Positions 21,146-31,200 of a DNA stretch of 35,740 nucleotides are shown piece after piece; within the stretch, counting starts at the first letter, position 1; each line of letters begins with the position of its first letter. This DNA is from Tieghemiomyces parasiticus (taxonomy: Eukaryota > Kickxellomycota > Dimargaritomycetes > Dimargaritales > Dimargaritaceae), in assembly GCA_027575765.1 (NCBI GenBank), contig JANBPT010000445.1, positions 1 through 35,740 on the forward strand, written 5' to 3'. The position numbers and the translations under genes are program-made. Below the pieces are notes generated by a model. It did no database searches, had not been told where the DNA came from, and saw only the letters and a program-made list of their open reading frames with translations.

Positions 21146-23974
21146 ATGGATCCTCCGCAGCCCTCGGCGAATGGGGCCATGCCACCCCCGCGTAGACCAC
21201 TCACAGCGTCACCCCGCACGGCCGGTTCAGGCCGCAGTTCCGGCCGCTCCTCGCCGTTCCTGTCGGATTCCGAGCCTACGGACAGCCCCGCCACCATGTT
21301 CTACTCAACCTCGTCGCGTTACCCTCGCGCCGAGGCGGAGAATGGCCACCCCGGCACCCGGGCCTTCTCGCCATCCTTCTCTTACCCGGCCCAGGACCCG
21401 CGCGACAACTTTGGCCCCACGAACCCGCCGCTATCGCCCGCGGGTAAGCCCGTGGACGCTCAGACTGCTATGCTCCAGGTCATCGATGAGGACCAAAACT
21501 TTAGCCCGCAACTTAACTACTACATGAAGCACGTATGGGGGCTCACCGACCACGGGTTCGATTACAATCTGGTGGCCGTGTTTGGATCGCAGAGCACGGG
21601 CAAGAGCACCCTGCTCAACCGGCTGTTCGGTACGGACTTTGCTGTCATGGACGAACGTGCCCGTCGTCAGACCACCAAGGGCATCTGGATGAGCCAGTCG
21701 CGCGACCTGGGCGTGCTCATTATGGACGTGGAGGGCACCGACGGACGCGAGCGCGGCGAGGACCAGGAATTTGAGCGCAAGAGCGCCCTCTTCTCGATGG
21801 CCACCGCGGAGGTGCTCCTGGTCAACATGTGGGAGAACATGGTGGGTCTGTACAACGGGGCCAACATGGGCCTGCTCAAGACAGTATTCGAGGTGAACCT
21901 GCAGCTCTTCCACGACCGCAACTCGCGGCACGGGCGCACGCTGCTCCTGTTTGTCATTCGTGACCACGTGAGCAAGACGACCCTGGATAATCTGGCCGCC
22001 ACTGTCAAGCAGGACCTGGACCGTCTGTGGTCCGAACTGTCCAAACCCGAGGGCCTCGAGGACAGCCGTATTGAGGACTTTTTCGACTTCAGCTTCGTGT
22101 CGCTCCCCCACAAGCTCCTCCAACCTGACCACTTCAACCGTCAGGTTGACCAGCTCCGCTTGCGCTTCACCCGGCCTAGCGACCCGCACTACGTTTTCAA
22201 GCCGCAGTACCACAAAATGATCCCGGCCGACGGCTTTCCTAAATACGCCGAGACCATCTGGGAGAAGATTGTGTCCAACCGAGACCTCGACCTACCCACC
22301 CAGCAGGAACTCCTGGCCCAGTACCGCTGTGACGAGATTGCCGCCGCCGTGTTTGATGCGTTCCTTGAGGCCGTGCGACCCCTGCGGCCAGTATTGGAGG
22401 GCGGACGTCTGATCGATAACCTCGGGGAGCAGATGGGTGACCACCGCCGCACCGCCCTGGCGCACTTTGACAAGAACGCTAGCCGCTACCATCACGAGGT
22501 ATACAACCGCAAGCGCCGCGAGCACCTGGCCAAGCTCAACTCGGAGCTGCATCTGCTATTTTTGGCGCAGATTAAGAACGCCGGCCAGCGGGTCTTGCAG
22601 GAGTTCCGGTCTACTCTAAAACGCCAGCTGGGCGCCCAAGGGGGGAATGGCAGCGACTACGACTTTGGGGCCGTGGTGCGGACGGCTACCCGCGCGGCTT
22701 TGGAACGATTCGAGGGCGAGGCCCGGGCCCTGGTGCTGGACGACACGGACTGGAGTTACGCGCAGGAGGCCGAGCAGCTGCGGGGCGAGCTGGACGTGGT
22801 CACGGATCAGCTGCGCGGGGAGGAACTCAAGAAGGTACAGCGTCGGATGGAAAAGACGGTCCGCACCCGGTTCGCCGATACCGTGCCGGCCGTGCTCAAC
22901 GACCCCAAGCCCGATATGTGGGGCGAGGTCCTGCGTGGATTCTTTGATACCACCGACCGCGAAGAACGCCACTTGCGGGCCACGGCGGCGGGGCTGGACC
23001 TCCCGGCTTCGGAGTTGGACGAATTAACCCTGCAAGCCCACCAGCTCGCCTGGGAAGCCCTACTGGCCCGTGTCCACGAGGAAACGGGTGACCAGATGAT
23101 GCTAGTGCGACTCCGGACCTGCCTCGAAGACCGGTTCCGGTACGACGACCAGGGGATCCCGCGCGTGTGGCAACCCAGCGACGATATCGATGGGCAGTTT
23201 GGGACGGCCAAGGAGAGCACGTCGCAGCTCATTCCGCTATTTAGCCGCATCGACACGAGCGGGTTCGAGGGCGAACTGGAGAGCTACTTTGCCCCCGACT
23301 TTGTGGTCTCGGAGACCCTCGAGCTGCTCCCCGCGACCCGCCAGCGCGACCTGGCCAAACGGTTCCAGCGTGAAGCCGACGCCCTCTACCTCGAGGCTAA
23401 GCGGTCGGTGGTAGCCACGACGGCCCAGACGCCCTACTGGATCATTGTACTCCTGTTTGTGCTCGGGTGGAACGAGTTTGTGACCGTCGTCACGTCCCCC
23501 GTGTACCTGATCCTCTTAGTCACGTTCGGTACGGCCGGGTACGTTATTCACGTCCTCAATCTGACCGGCCCCGTCCAACAGGCCGCCCGGATCGTCGCGG
23601 CGTCGGCGTCCCGTCACGTGCATACGTTGCTCCTAGAAGCGCTTAACCGCACTGGCGGGGCGGAGGCCAATGCGGTGGCGGAGCAGCCGACCGGGCGTCG
23701 CCGGACCGCTACTACTACTACTATGGGTACGGGGAACAGTGGGGACGTGGATAATGCGTTTGAACTGGGTGAGCTGCGCCGTAAGCCTAGCCAGCGCTCC
23801 ATTTCTTCCGGCTCCTCTTCCTCCTCCCGGACCAGTCCCCGGCCCGCCGAACCGCGCGCCCAGCGTAACACGGCGTCACCCGCTGCCGCCCTCCGTGGCG
23901 GTGGTATTCCTAGGGCCTCGTCCGGGTACGCGGGTCATGTAGACCAGCCTGGTAGTGAGTCGGATGCCCCCTAA
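21146..23974 (+). CDS. SEY1: Sey1, dynamin-like GTPase for homotypic ER membrane fusion
   Basis: Single exon, 942 residues from the ATG at 21146; the frame extends upstream only with a GTG. Residues 1-108 are a Pro/Ser-rich extension. Homology to Sey1/RHD3 begins near LQVIDEDQNF. GTPase motifs are clear: P-loop GSQSTGKST (147-155), TTKGIW, G3 DVEGTDG (194-200) followed by ERGEDQEFERK, and the RDH motif (272-274). The three-helix-bundle stalk region contains FKPQYHKMIPADGFPKY and DLDLPTQQELLAQY. Two membrane segments form a hairpin at about 766-783 and 787-807, then an amphipathic tail helix and a Ser/Arg-rich end of about 100 residues. Yeast Sey1 is 776 residues, so both tails are long. The protein tethers and fuses ER tubules with GTP hydrolysis, keeping the reticular ER network. 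All motifs of an active enzyme are present. Confidence 0.97.
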   Translation: MDPPQPSANGAMPPPRRPLTASPRTAGSGRSSGRSSPFLSDSEPTDSPATMFYSTSSRYPRAEAENGHPGTRAFSPSFSYPAQDPRDNFGPTNPPLSPAGKPVDAQTAMLQVIDEDQNFSPQLNYYMKHVWGLTDHGFDYNLVAVFGSQSTGKSTLLNRLFGTDFAVMDERARRQTTKGIWMSQSRDLGVLIMDVEGTDGRERGEDQEFERKSALFSMATAEVLLVNMWENMVGLYNGANMGLLKTVFEVNLQLFHDRNSRHGRTLLLFVIRDHVSKTTLDNLAATVKQDLDRLWSELSKPEGLEDSRIEDFFDFSFVSLPHKLLQPDHFNRQVDQLRLRFTRPSDPHYVFKPQYHKMIPADGFPKYAETIWEKIVSNRDLDLPTQQELLAQYRCDEIAAAVFDAFLEAVRPLRPVLEGGRLIDNLGEQMGDHRRTALAHFDKNASRYHHEVYNRKRREHLAKLNSELHLLFLAQIKNAGQRVLQEFRSTLKRQLGAQGGNGSDYDFGAVVRTATRAALERFEGEARALVLDDTDWSYAQEAEQLRGELDVVTDQLRGEELKKVQRRMEKTVRTRFADTVPAVLNDPKPDMWGEVLRGFFDTTDREERHLRATAAGLDLPASELDELTLQAHQLAWEALLARVHEETGDQMMLVRLRTCLEDRFRYDDQGIPRVWQPSDDIDGQFGTAKESTSQLIPLFSRIDTSGFEGELESYFAPDFVVSETLELLPATRQRDLAKRFQREADALYLEAKRSVVATTAQTPYWIIVLLFVLGWNEFVTVVTSPVYLILLVTFGTAGYVIHVLNLTGPVQQAARIVAASASRHVHTLLLEALNRTGGAEANAVAEQPTGRRRTATTTTMGTGNSGDVDNAFELGELRRKPSQRSISSGSSSSSRTSPRPAEPRAQRNTASPAAALRGGGIPRASSGYAGHVDQPGSESDAP

Positions 23975-26900
23975 GTCGTTGGCATACGAAAAAGGAGTCA
24001 CACTTGTTGCACTTTAAGTTTTTAGTGGGTGGGGGGGGGTTTGTAATGGTTTTTTGGTGTTTATGTGTGTGTGTATGGTTGCTGGCATCGTTCTCCAATT
24101 TATCGTTCATGTCGATCATTTAACTCGATGCCCCCCCCTCTCTTCGTCTCTCTCTCTCTCTCACTACCGTTCTTCCTCTCAATGTGTGATTCAAATTCCC
24201 TTATCTCTTCCCTAGCCGATCCGTTTCTACCTTGTTGGGGAGTCATTGGCCGATTGCCGAACCTTGCCGACCGATTTATTATTATTGTTGCTTGCCAATG
24301 CCTTGGCTCGCCCTACGCCCTCTCACCTTTCTCTGTTGTATAAGCTCATCTCAATATATCCCATCCCAAAAACAGTACAATGGAACTCCAAATTTCCTTA
24401 CGGTTGTGAATATCTGTAAACGTCGATGAGACTGGAGTAGAGTGGCGTGCTAGTGATGAGGTGTTTTTAGGGGTTTATAGTAAAGTGTCGCCTGAGGCGG
24501 CAACGAACAAGACATGGTAAAGTGGACAACGGGATACGGTAACGAAGCGAGATGCGTCTAAAAGCTGACGCAAGAGAAGGCCTAAAGACCAAGGGAGGGT
24601 CGCCGGTGAGCAGGCCGAGTTTGAATAAAAGAACCAGTATCTATTACCCGCTTAACGAATCTACAATTTGGGGCAATTCACCATCTTTAAATAGGTGTGG
24701 GTTTGACGATGACGCGAAACCGTTTGGTGTAGATGGAGGCACTCGGCTCCCGGGTCCTTCTCCATGAAGGGGATGGGGGGGCGATCCAGAATCGGGTCGA
24801 TTTCACTTCCAAAGTCGGAAGGCCGTCACCTTCCTATTTTACCAAAGAGTGTGAACCATCCGTGATGGAGATTTTTGAATATTCCATCAGGAATACAGAT
24901 CCTGTAGGGAGGCGGCGTCCTCGGATTGGGAGGCTTTTTTTGGGGGGAGGGTGGGCACCTTGGTTACAATACCAGCCCGGTTAATAATAGAGAGCAATGG
25001 TGAGACATTGCCAGTGTGTGAGAAGGACCTGTAATCATCGGTGACGACCCCCCAAAAGCCTGACTTGGCAACGACGCACTGATTCGTGCCACTTGGTCAC
25101 AACCACACCTTCTGAATGCGGCCCTACACCAGTGCTTTTTCCGAAATTCGGATGGGATACGTCCATATTACGGGTTTACTGCTCTCCCTTGCATTCCTTA
25201 ACCCGTGGACGTACTATATAGGAACTGCGGTGCATGACCGGGTTTGACGTACCTGGCTAAATTGGCCATGAGGGCTTGCAACGCTAATGCAGGGGAGGTG
25301 GGTTGACTAAGAGCGAATAGGTTTTTTGTTGCTGGCATTCCTCCGGCCGTCCTTACACTCGCTGTGTTTTGCTTGACGCTTGGATTGGAAGCTGTTGCCT
25401 CAGGGCCTTACACTTTTCTCTGAACCGACAGGCCGGTTCAGCACATAGTATTATTATTACTGCACAGTCTAATCATACCTTGAACGACATGATCGGTTGG
25501 TGCTCACAGGGCAGAGGAAGGGGACGGGGGAAGATAGGCGCGTCTATGAGGGTCTTATGGTGTGCGGGCAATGATCAGGAGAGTTCGAAAAGGAGACAAT
25601 GGGGAAGTGTAAAAGAGGCGTACAGGAGACGAGAAAGGGGAAAGACGACGGGGCCATGCGGGTCTAGGCTGTGATGGCGGACAGGTGCCTAATGACAAGT
25701 CCGTCGTGGGACTCCGCTTTATTCTTAGGCGCGGAAGCTGTGACATCCTAAGTCCAGAGTGGCTAGCTCGAAATACGAAGGGGATGTAGGAAACTATAAC
25801 GAAAAGCTGATCCGAATCAACCTGAAGAAGGGAAGGGGCTAAATGTGGCCGCACAGACGTCTCGATGGGGCAGGGTAAAGGCGGGGTAGAGGATAGGAGG
25901 AGGAGGGATATTGATTTAACGTCGCAGAAGTGCTGTGACTCTCATGGGTGGGGCGTCTAGGCCGAATTACTCCCAACTCGATAAACTCTAAGGGGGAGAG
26001 GGGAAAGGACGTGGCTCCGGTAGCAGTGGGGCTGGTGGCCCCCCGATGCCCGGGGTGGAGGAGAGTCGGGTCGGGAACAAGGCTGGAGGACAGCGTACAG
26101 GTTGGATTAGTCAAAGGGGAAGGAGGCTAGGAGGGGGCCGGTCCATTCGATACCAGTAATGCTCGAATGCAAGGACTGCTACGTTCTAAATCACTACTTC
26201 TCGAATGATAATTTCGACCATGATGGACATGGTACACTTCCCTACCGCTAAGTATCCAATGGGACCAAAGAAAGCCCAAAATAGCAAGTACTGATATAGA
26301 AATATCTAGGAGCCATGCTATGCGCAAACAAACCGATTGTGCTGCCGTCCTTCGACCCCATCATTATAATGGGGAAGTGCGTAGACCCGTCCGCCAAAGT
26401 CTGTAGCTCAAGATTGCCACCCTCCCCCCCTCTGTCCGCCTCTTACTATGGTTCCAGGCTGCCTTTCTACAACGGGTATCGCCCCCTGGAAGTGACTCCC
26501 TTCCCCCACCCTTCGCCACAGTGTCAGGTGGACACGATGCGAAAGGAGATGGAGGGCCGACCGTGCCCCGTCACCAACGGTTACTATTGTTGACTCCCGT
26601 TGGCCTTTAAAGTCTCTGGGTGATGTACCGGGTGAAGCCCCGTCCATCATTAAATACGAAGTGTCGAAGGGATAGATGTGCTTCAATTAAGCTAGTCTAA
26701 TTGGCATTTTAATATATATCAAAGGTAAGGGCATCGCCAATTCAGATGGGCGTAGCTAGGGGATTAGAGGGGGGGTCCTGGCCCCTGCACATGCCGTGCG
26801 GTTTGGGCAGGCGTTCAGGGTTGTTAGTAAAAAGGGTAGCGGGAATGGTCTTTGCAAGGAACGCAAATGCGGAGGGACAATGTAGGCCGGGTGGTGCACA

Positions 26901-28227
26901 CAAGTAGACCATCAATGTGCGCCACCACAGGAGCCCCTCCCTTCTCTTCCCCGAATTGGAATCCGTCTAATCGCAGCTGTGAGGCCCCCGACGAACGACG
27001 TGGCACCACTCCGTTTGACAAAATGACACCGTGGCCACCTGTGACTTGTAATATTTTACTGCGTGGGCATTGACAAGTCTACGGGTCCTGTCGTAGTCTC
27101 CGCCATTCAGTGCATGTCACTAATATCTACACACACACAGCGGTTCCACTTGGCCGGGGTGGAATGCAAAGGGGGCGGCGGAGGATAGGACCGCTAGGCA
27201 GGAGACGCGGGCCGGTACAGTGCAGAACACTTCTGGGCGGCGACCCGTTCCCGCGTTTCTCCTCATGACCTCACGCCACACTTTATTTTACTTATTACTT
27301 GCCCCATTTCTTCCAAGGGCCATGATCATCATCGACACTCTGCGGTGGAAGTAACGGCGACTTTGGCATAAAAATGGCTGTTCCCGCCCCCCCTCCCTTA
27401 CCCCGTACCCCGCACCCCACACTGACACACACACGCACTCCGCAGGTTTGGGACTCTCGCTCTCATTTCGCGCGCTCCTACTTGGTCCATCGTCTCACCG
27501 TACCTCGTTTGACCTTTGTCCGTTGCCGCACAGCACAGGACCCGTCGTCCCTTGGCCTGCTGCCTACTCGTCGACCTGGACAGTGGTGTTTGACACCTCC
27601 CCGCATTAGCCTGCGCTCCTGGTCCGCAACGCCTTCATTTCCATCTTAAATTTACTGTAGTGCGTTGCTGCGCGGGGCCTCGTTCCGCAGACTCCATTTT
27701 CCGTACAGATTAGCGTAGCTGGGCTTGGTAGTCCCCTCTTCAGTCATATTGCCTGGTATACCTTCCCTCCCTCCCCCACTTACTGAGTTTAACCGACCTT
27801 TTTCATGTGTAGGCTGCCATCCCTTCGTCATTCCAAACTGTTGTAATTACCCACCGCCGGGACCACTCCGTCAGTCTGACTCCCGCTTTGGTCGTAAGCT
27901 TAAAGCTTGCTACCGGTCCAATACTTCGGATTGGCCTCGACCCGTCGTCCCATACCCCTCGCTGGTACTCCAAGACCTCTTCTCGTGCTCTCCTTTCTCC
28001 AAAAGAGCTTCGTGGCCCACAAACTCGTCGCACCCCTCCTTTTACCACTTTTATCTGACCAGTCTAATCATCCACTCGTGGCATACACCATTCTACATTC
28101 TCATTTCTCTGCCTTTCGTCAAGCTCAACTACTTCGTCTCCGCTGTCAAGGACCTCTGCTGCCGCTGCAAATCTAGCATCCCAACACCTCAATCGCCTTT
28201 TCCCTACTGTCACCGCTTTCGTCCGTC
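23975..28227. other. Longest intergenic region (4.25 kb)
   Basis: Separates Sey1 from the tripeptidyl-peptidase gene. A (TC)8 tract lies at 24147-24162 and a G9-type run near 24030. ORFs such as 24733-24984 (+), 26315-26593 (+) and 25839-26114 (-) are short, lack codon bias and match nothing I know. From about 27370 the plus strand becomes C/T-rich up to the ATG at 28228, as expected for a promoter and leader. No TATA box is convincing. Confidence 0.5.
24147..24162. repeat. (TC)8 microsatellite downstream of Sey1
   Basis: Sixteen bases of alternating T and C, about 175 bases after the Sey1 stop and preceded by a C8 run at 24131-24138. Confidence 0.7.
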
Positions 28228-31200
28228 ATGTCGAACAACCCCTCCGTGTGGCGCTCCCTCAGCCACCCGGCCAAACCCATCGAGCACTTCCCCGACCGCG
28301 GGCTCATGCCTAAGGAGGTAAGTATTGGGACGCTAGGGCGACGCATACGCGTCCGGCTTTAGAAGTGTAATTTCTACCCGCGATCTCCCGCCAGTAACCG
28401 CCGCCTTCATCCCGCCAAGACGATTACTGGCACCGTCAGTTCCGTCCCTGTATATTGGCATAGCTGGAGTTGCCTTTGCGCCACTGTGACGATGGGAGAC
28501 GGCGCGACGCACCCGAAAGCGGCAATAGGGTGTTTGGCAGACCACCGTATCCATGCACACTCGCACCGACTCGTACTGATGCGTACACGCTCACGGTGCC
28601 GCCATTACCAGCCCGGTTGGCTGTGTATTCACCCGGGTGGAGGCCATTGTATCGTTGCAAACCGCGGACACCCTCTGTGACCCACCCCACCAATTTCTAC
28701 CTTGGTTGGGTATGTCTATTTTCCCCGACAAGCTAATCGCCGACGGCGGCCAAGTCGCCCCATTCTAACCTGAAACCTCTGCTCCCACCCCTCTCCCCCG
28801 CAAACGGCCCTGTCCCCTGCCTAATTGCACGCCCATACTACCAGGATACCCAAGTGTCCGCCTTCCTGAACAAGTACCCCGAGTACGATGGCAGGGGCAC
28901 CGTGATTGGCATCATGGACACAGGCGTGGATCCCGCCGCCTACGGCCTGCAGGTATGTCCAAGGGTCCCTTTCGACCCGTCTCCCCCGTCCTCGCTGGGG
29001 CGATCCACCGGGTCACAATGCGCTGCAGAACGGGCTCCCTTATCTGCTCTTGTCCCACACTACTGTTCAGTGTCGGCCGTCATGACGGATCCATCCGATA
29101 GATCGATTGCCGCTTTTCCTTCGGGATTTTCTGGGCTTCCGGTCTCTCTCTTCTCAGCCCATGCACGTGCCACCGGGGCCGGGCTTGGCGAAGGAGAGGA
29201 CTGTCATCCCCGGATCAGGTGTGGTGACCTAGAGACACCTGGTCTACAGTTTTGTGTAATGGTTTCCTAATGTTCAAACATCCACTGCCCGCCTCTCCGC
29301 AACACCGTCGGCCGTCTTGTGACTGCGCCCCTCCTCCACAGGTCACGTCGGATGGCAAACCCAAGATAATCGACATCATCGACTGTACCGGATCAGGTAG
29401 GCTACGAGTAGGCTACGATCTACTAGTCGCTTTATTCCCCCCTGCTTCAGTCGTTGTCACCTGGCTTTTGTATCTTAGATCTATTTGTAAAGGATACATG
29501 GCAATGGGATTGAGCACCGCCTGGGTGTACAACTTCCCTTCACCGCAGCCACCGTTCGAAGATTCTCGTCATACAGATTCGCTTATGAGCAACGACTCCC
29601 GCTAACTTCTGCCTACCCTTCCTCCCTCCACCGTCCTCACTCGTCTACAGGTGACGTGATCATGGAGAAGGCTGACGCCCCGACGCGTGCCACGGTCGAT
29701 GGCGAGGATGTGCTAACCCTCAAGGGTCTGACAGGCCGCACCCTGATCCTGTCTGAGGACTGGAAGAACCCCACCGGCGAGTACCGTCTCGGCGTCAAGT
29801 CCCTGTACGATATGTTTCCCACACCGCTTGTGGGGGAACTCAAGTGGGTAAGTGTTGCCATATCGGCTTCCTTAGCTCCCTCTCCCGTATTAGCGGCTAG
29901 AGGCGGGTTCCCCTATGTGCTACCGCTACCGTTGTCGCCCTGACCCCTCCCCTCTACTCCTCTTCTTATGCACTTACCTTTGCCCACCGAATAGAATGCG
30001 AAGCAGCGCATGATCCAGAAGAATAATCCGCTACTCAGTCAGGCCCAGAACGCCTTGTCGGATTTTAAGGCGGCCCATCCGGATACTAAGAATCTGGGTG
30101 AGGCTGACGACGCCATTTTCCAAGACCTGACCGCCCGGGTCACCCTCCTCCAGAAGTGGGGGGAGCAGTTTGAGGACATTGGCCACTTGGCTGACTGCCT
30201 GCTCTTCCACGATGGTGAACATTGGGTGGCCGTAGTTGCCCCCGTCGACACCACCGACCTGCGCCAGGTCCCTCGCCTACGCGACTACAAGGTGGCCCAA
30301 GAGTACCACACCTTCTCTGCGCGCGACCAAATGTCCTACTCGGTCAAGGTTTATGACGAGGGAAAGGTACTCAGCATCGTCACTACCGCAGGTTACCACG
30401 GTACCCACGTGGCTGGCATTACTGCCGCCTACCACCCGGACGACCCTGCCGTCAGCGGCATCGCACCGGGCGCCCAGCTCATTTCGCTCAAGATTGGTGA
30501 CCACCGCCTTAGTTCCATGGAGACGGGCACGGGTGTCACCCGCGCTGCCATTGCACTGGTTGACAGTCGCTGTGACCTAGCCAACATGAGCTACGGCGAG
30601 CCCGCCGCCGAGGCCAACCGGGGCTACTTTGTCGATCTGGTACGAGAAGAGGTGGTGGGTCGCTACGGCTGTATCTTCGTGTCCAGCGCCGGCAATGAGG
30701 GGCCTGGCCTGAGCACCGTGGGTTGCCCCGGGGGCACCACGTCGGACGTGATCGGCGTGGGCGCTTATGTGGGACACAGCCAGATGCGGGCCGAATACGC
30801 CCTGACGGAGATGGGTCCCGAGGTGCCCTACACGTGGTCCTCGCGTGGCCCCACTCAGGACGGTGCCGTGGGCGTGGACATTTACGCGCCCGGTAGTGCC
30901 GTCACGAGCTACCCGGCCTACACCCTCAAGCGGGCCAACCTGCTGAACGGCACCTCCATGTCTTCGCCCAACGCCTGCGGATGCCTTGCCTTGCTCTTAT
31001 CGGCCTGCAAGGCCACGGGTCTGAGCTACACCCCGTTCCGCGTTAAGTCGGCCATGGTCAACTCAGCCAAATCTGTCGACGACCCTTTCAACGTGGGGTT
31101 CATCCAGGTCGACGCAGCCTGGGCTTACCTCCAAAAGTACGCCGGCGAGGTGGATCAGGATATCAACTTCAAAGTGGACCTACCCAACTCGAACGCCGGG

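Noticed and set aside
20637..21527. Plus-strand Pro/Arg/Ser-rich ORF of 296 codons overlapping the Sey1 start
   Set aside because: The composition reflects C-rich leader DNA, and the frame runs into the certain Sey1 coding sequence in another frame.
21431..22213. Minus-strand ORF of 260 codons inside Sey1
   Set aside because: Antisense shadow: the strong third-position G/C bias of Sey1 leaves the opposite strand open. No motif of its own.
26315..26593. Plus-strand ORF of 92 codons with several cysteines
   Set aside because: No signal peptide, no codon bias and no cysteine pattern like the two Cys-rich proteins.
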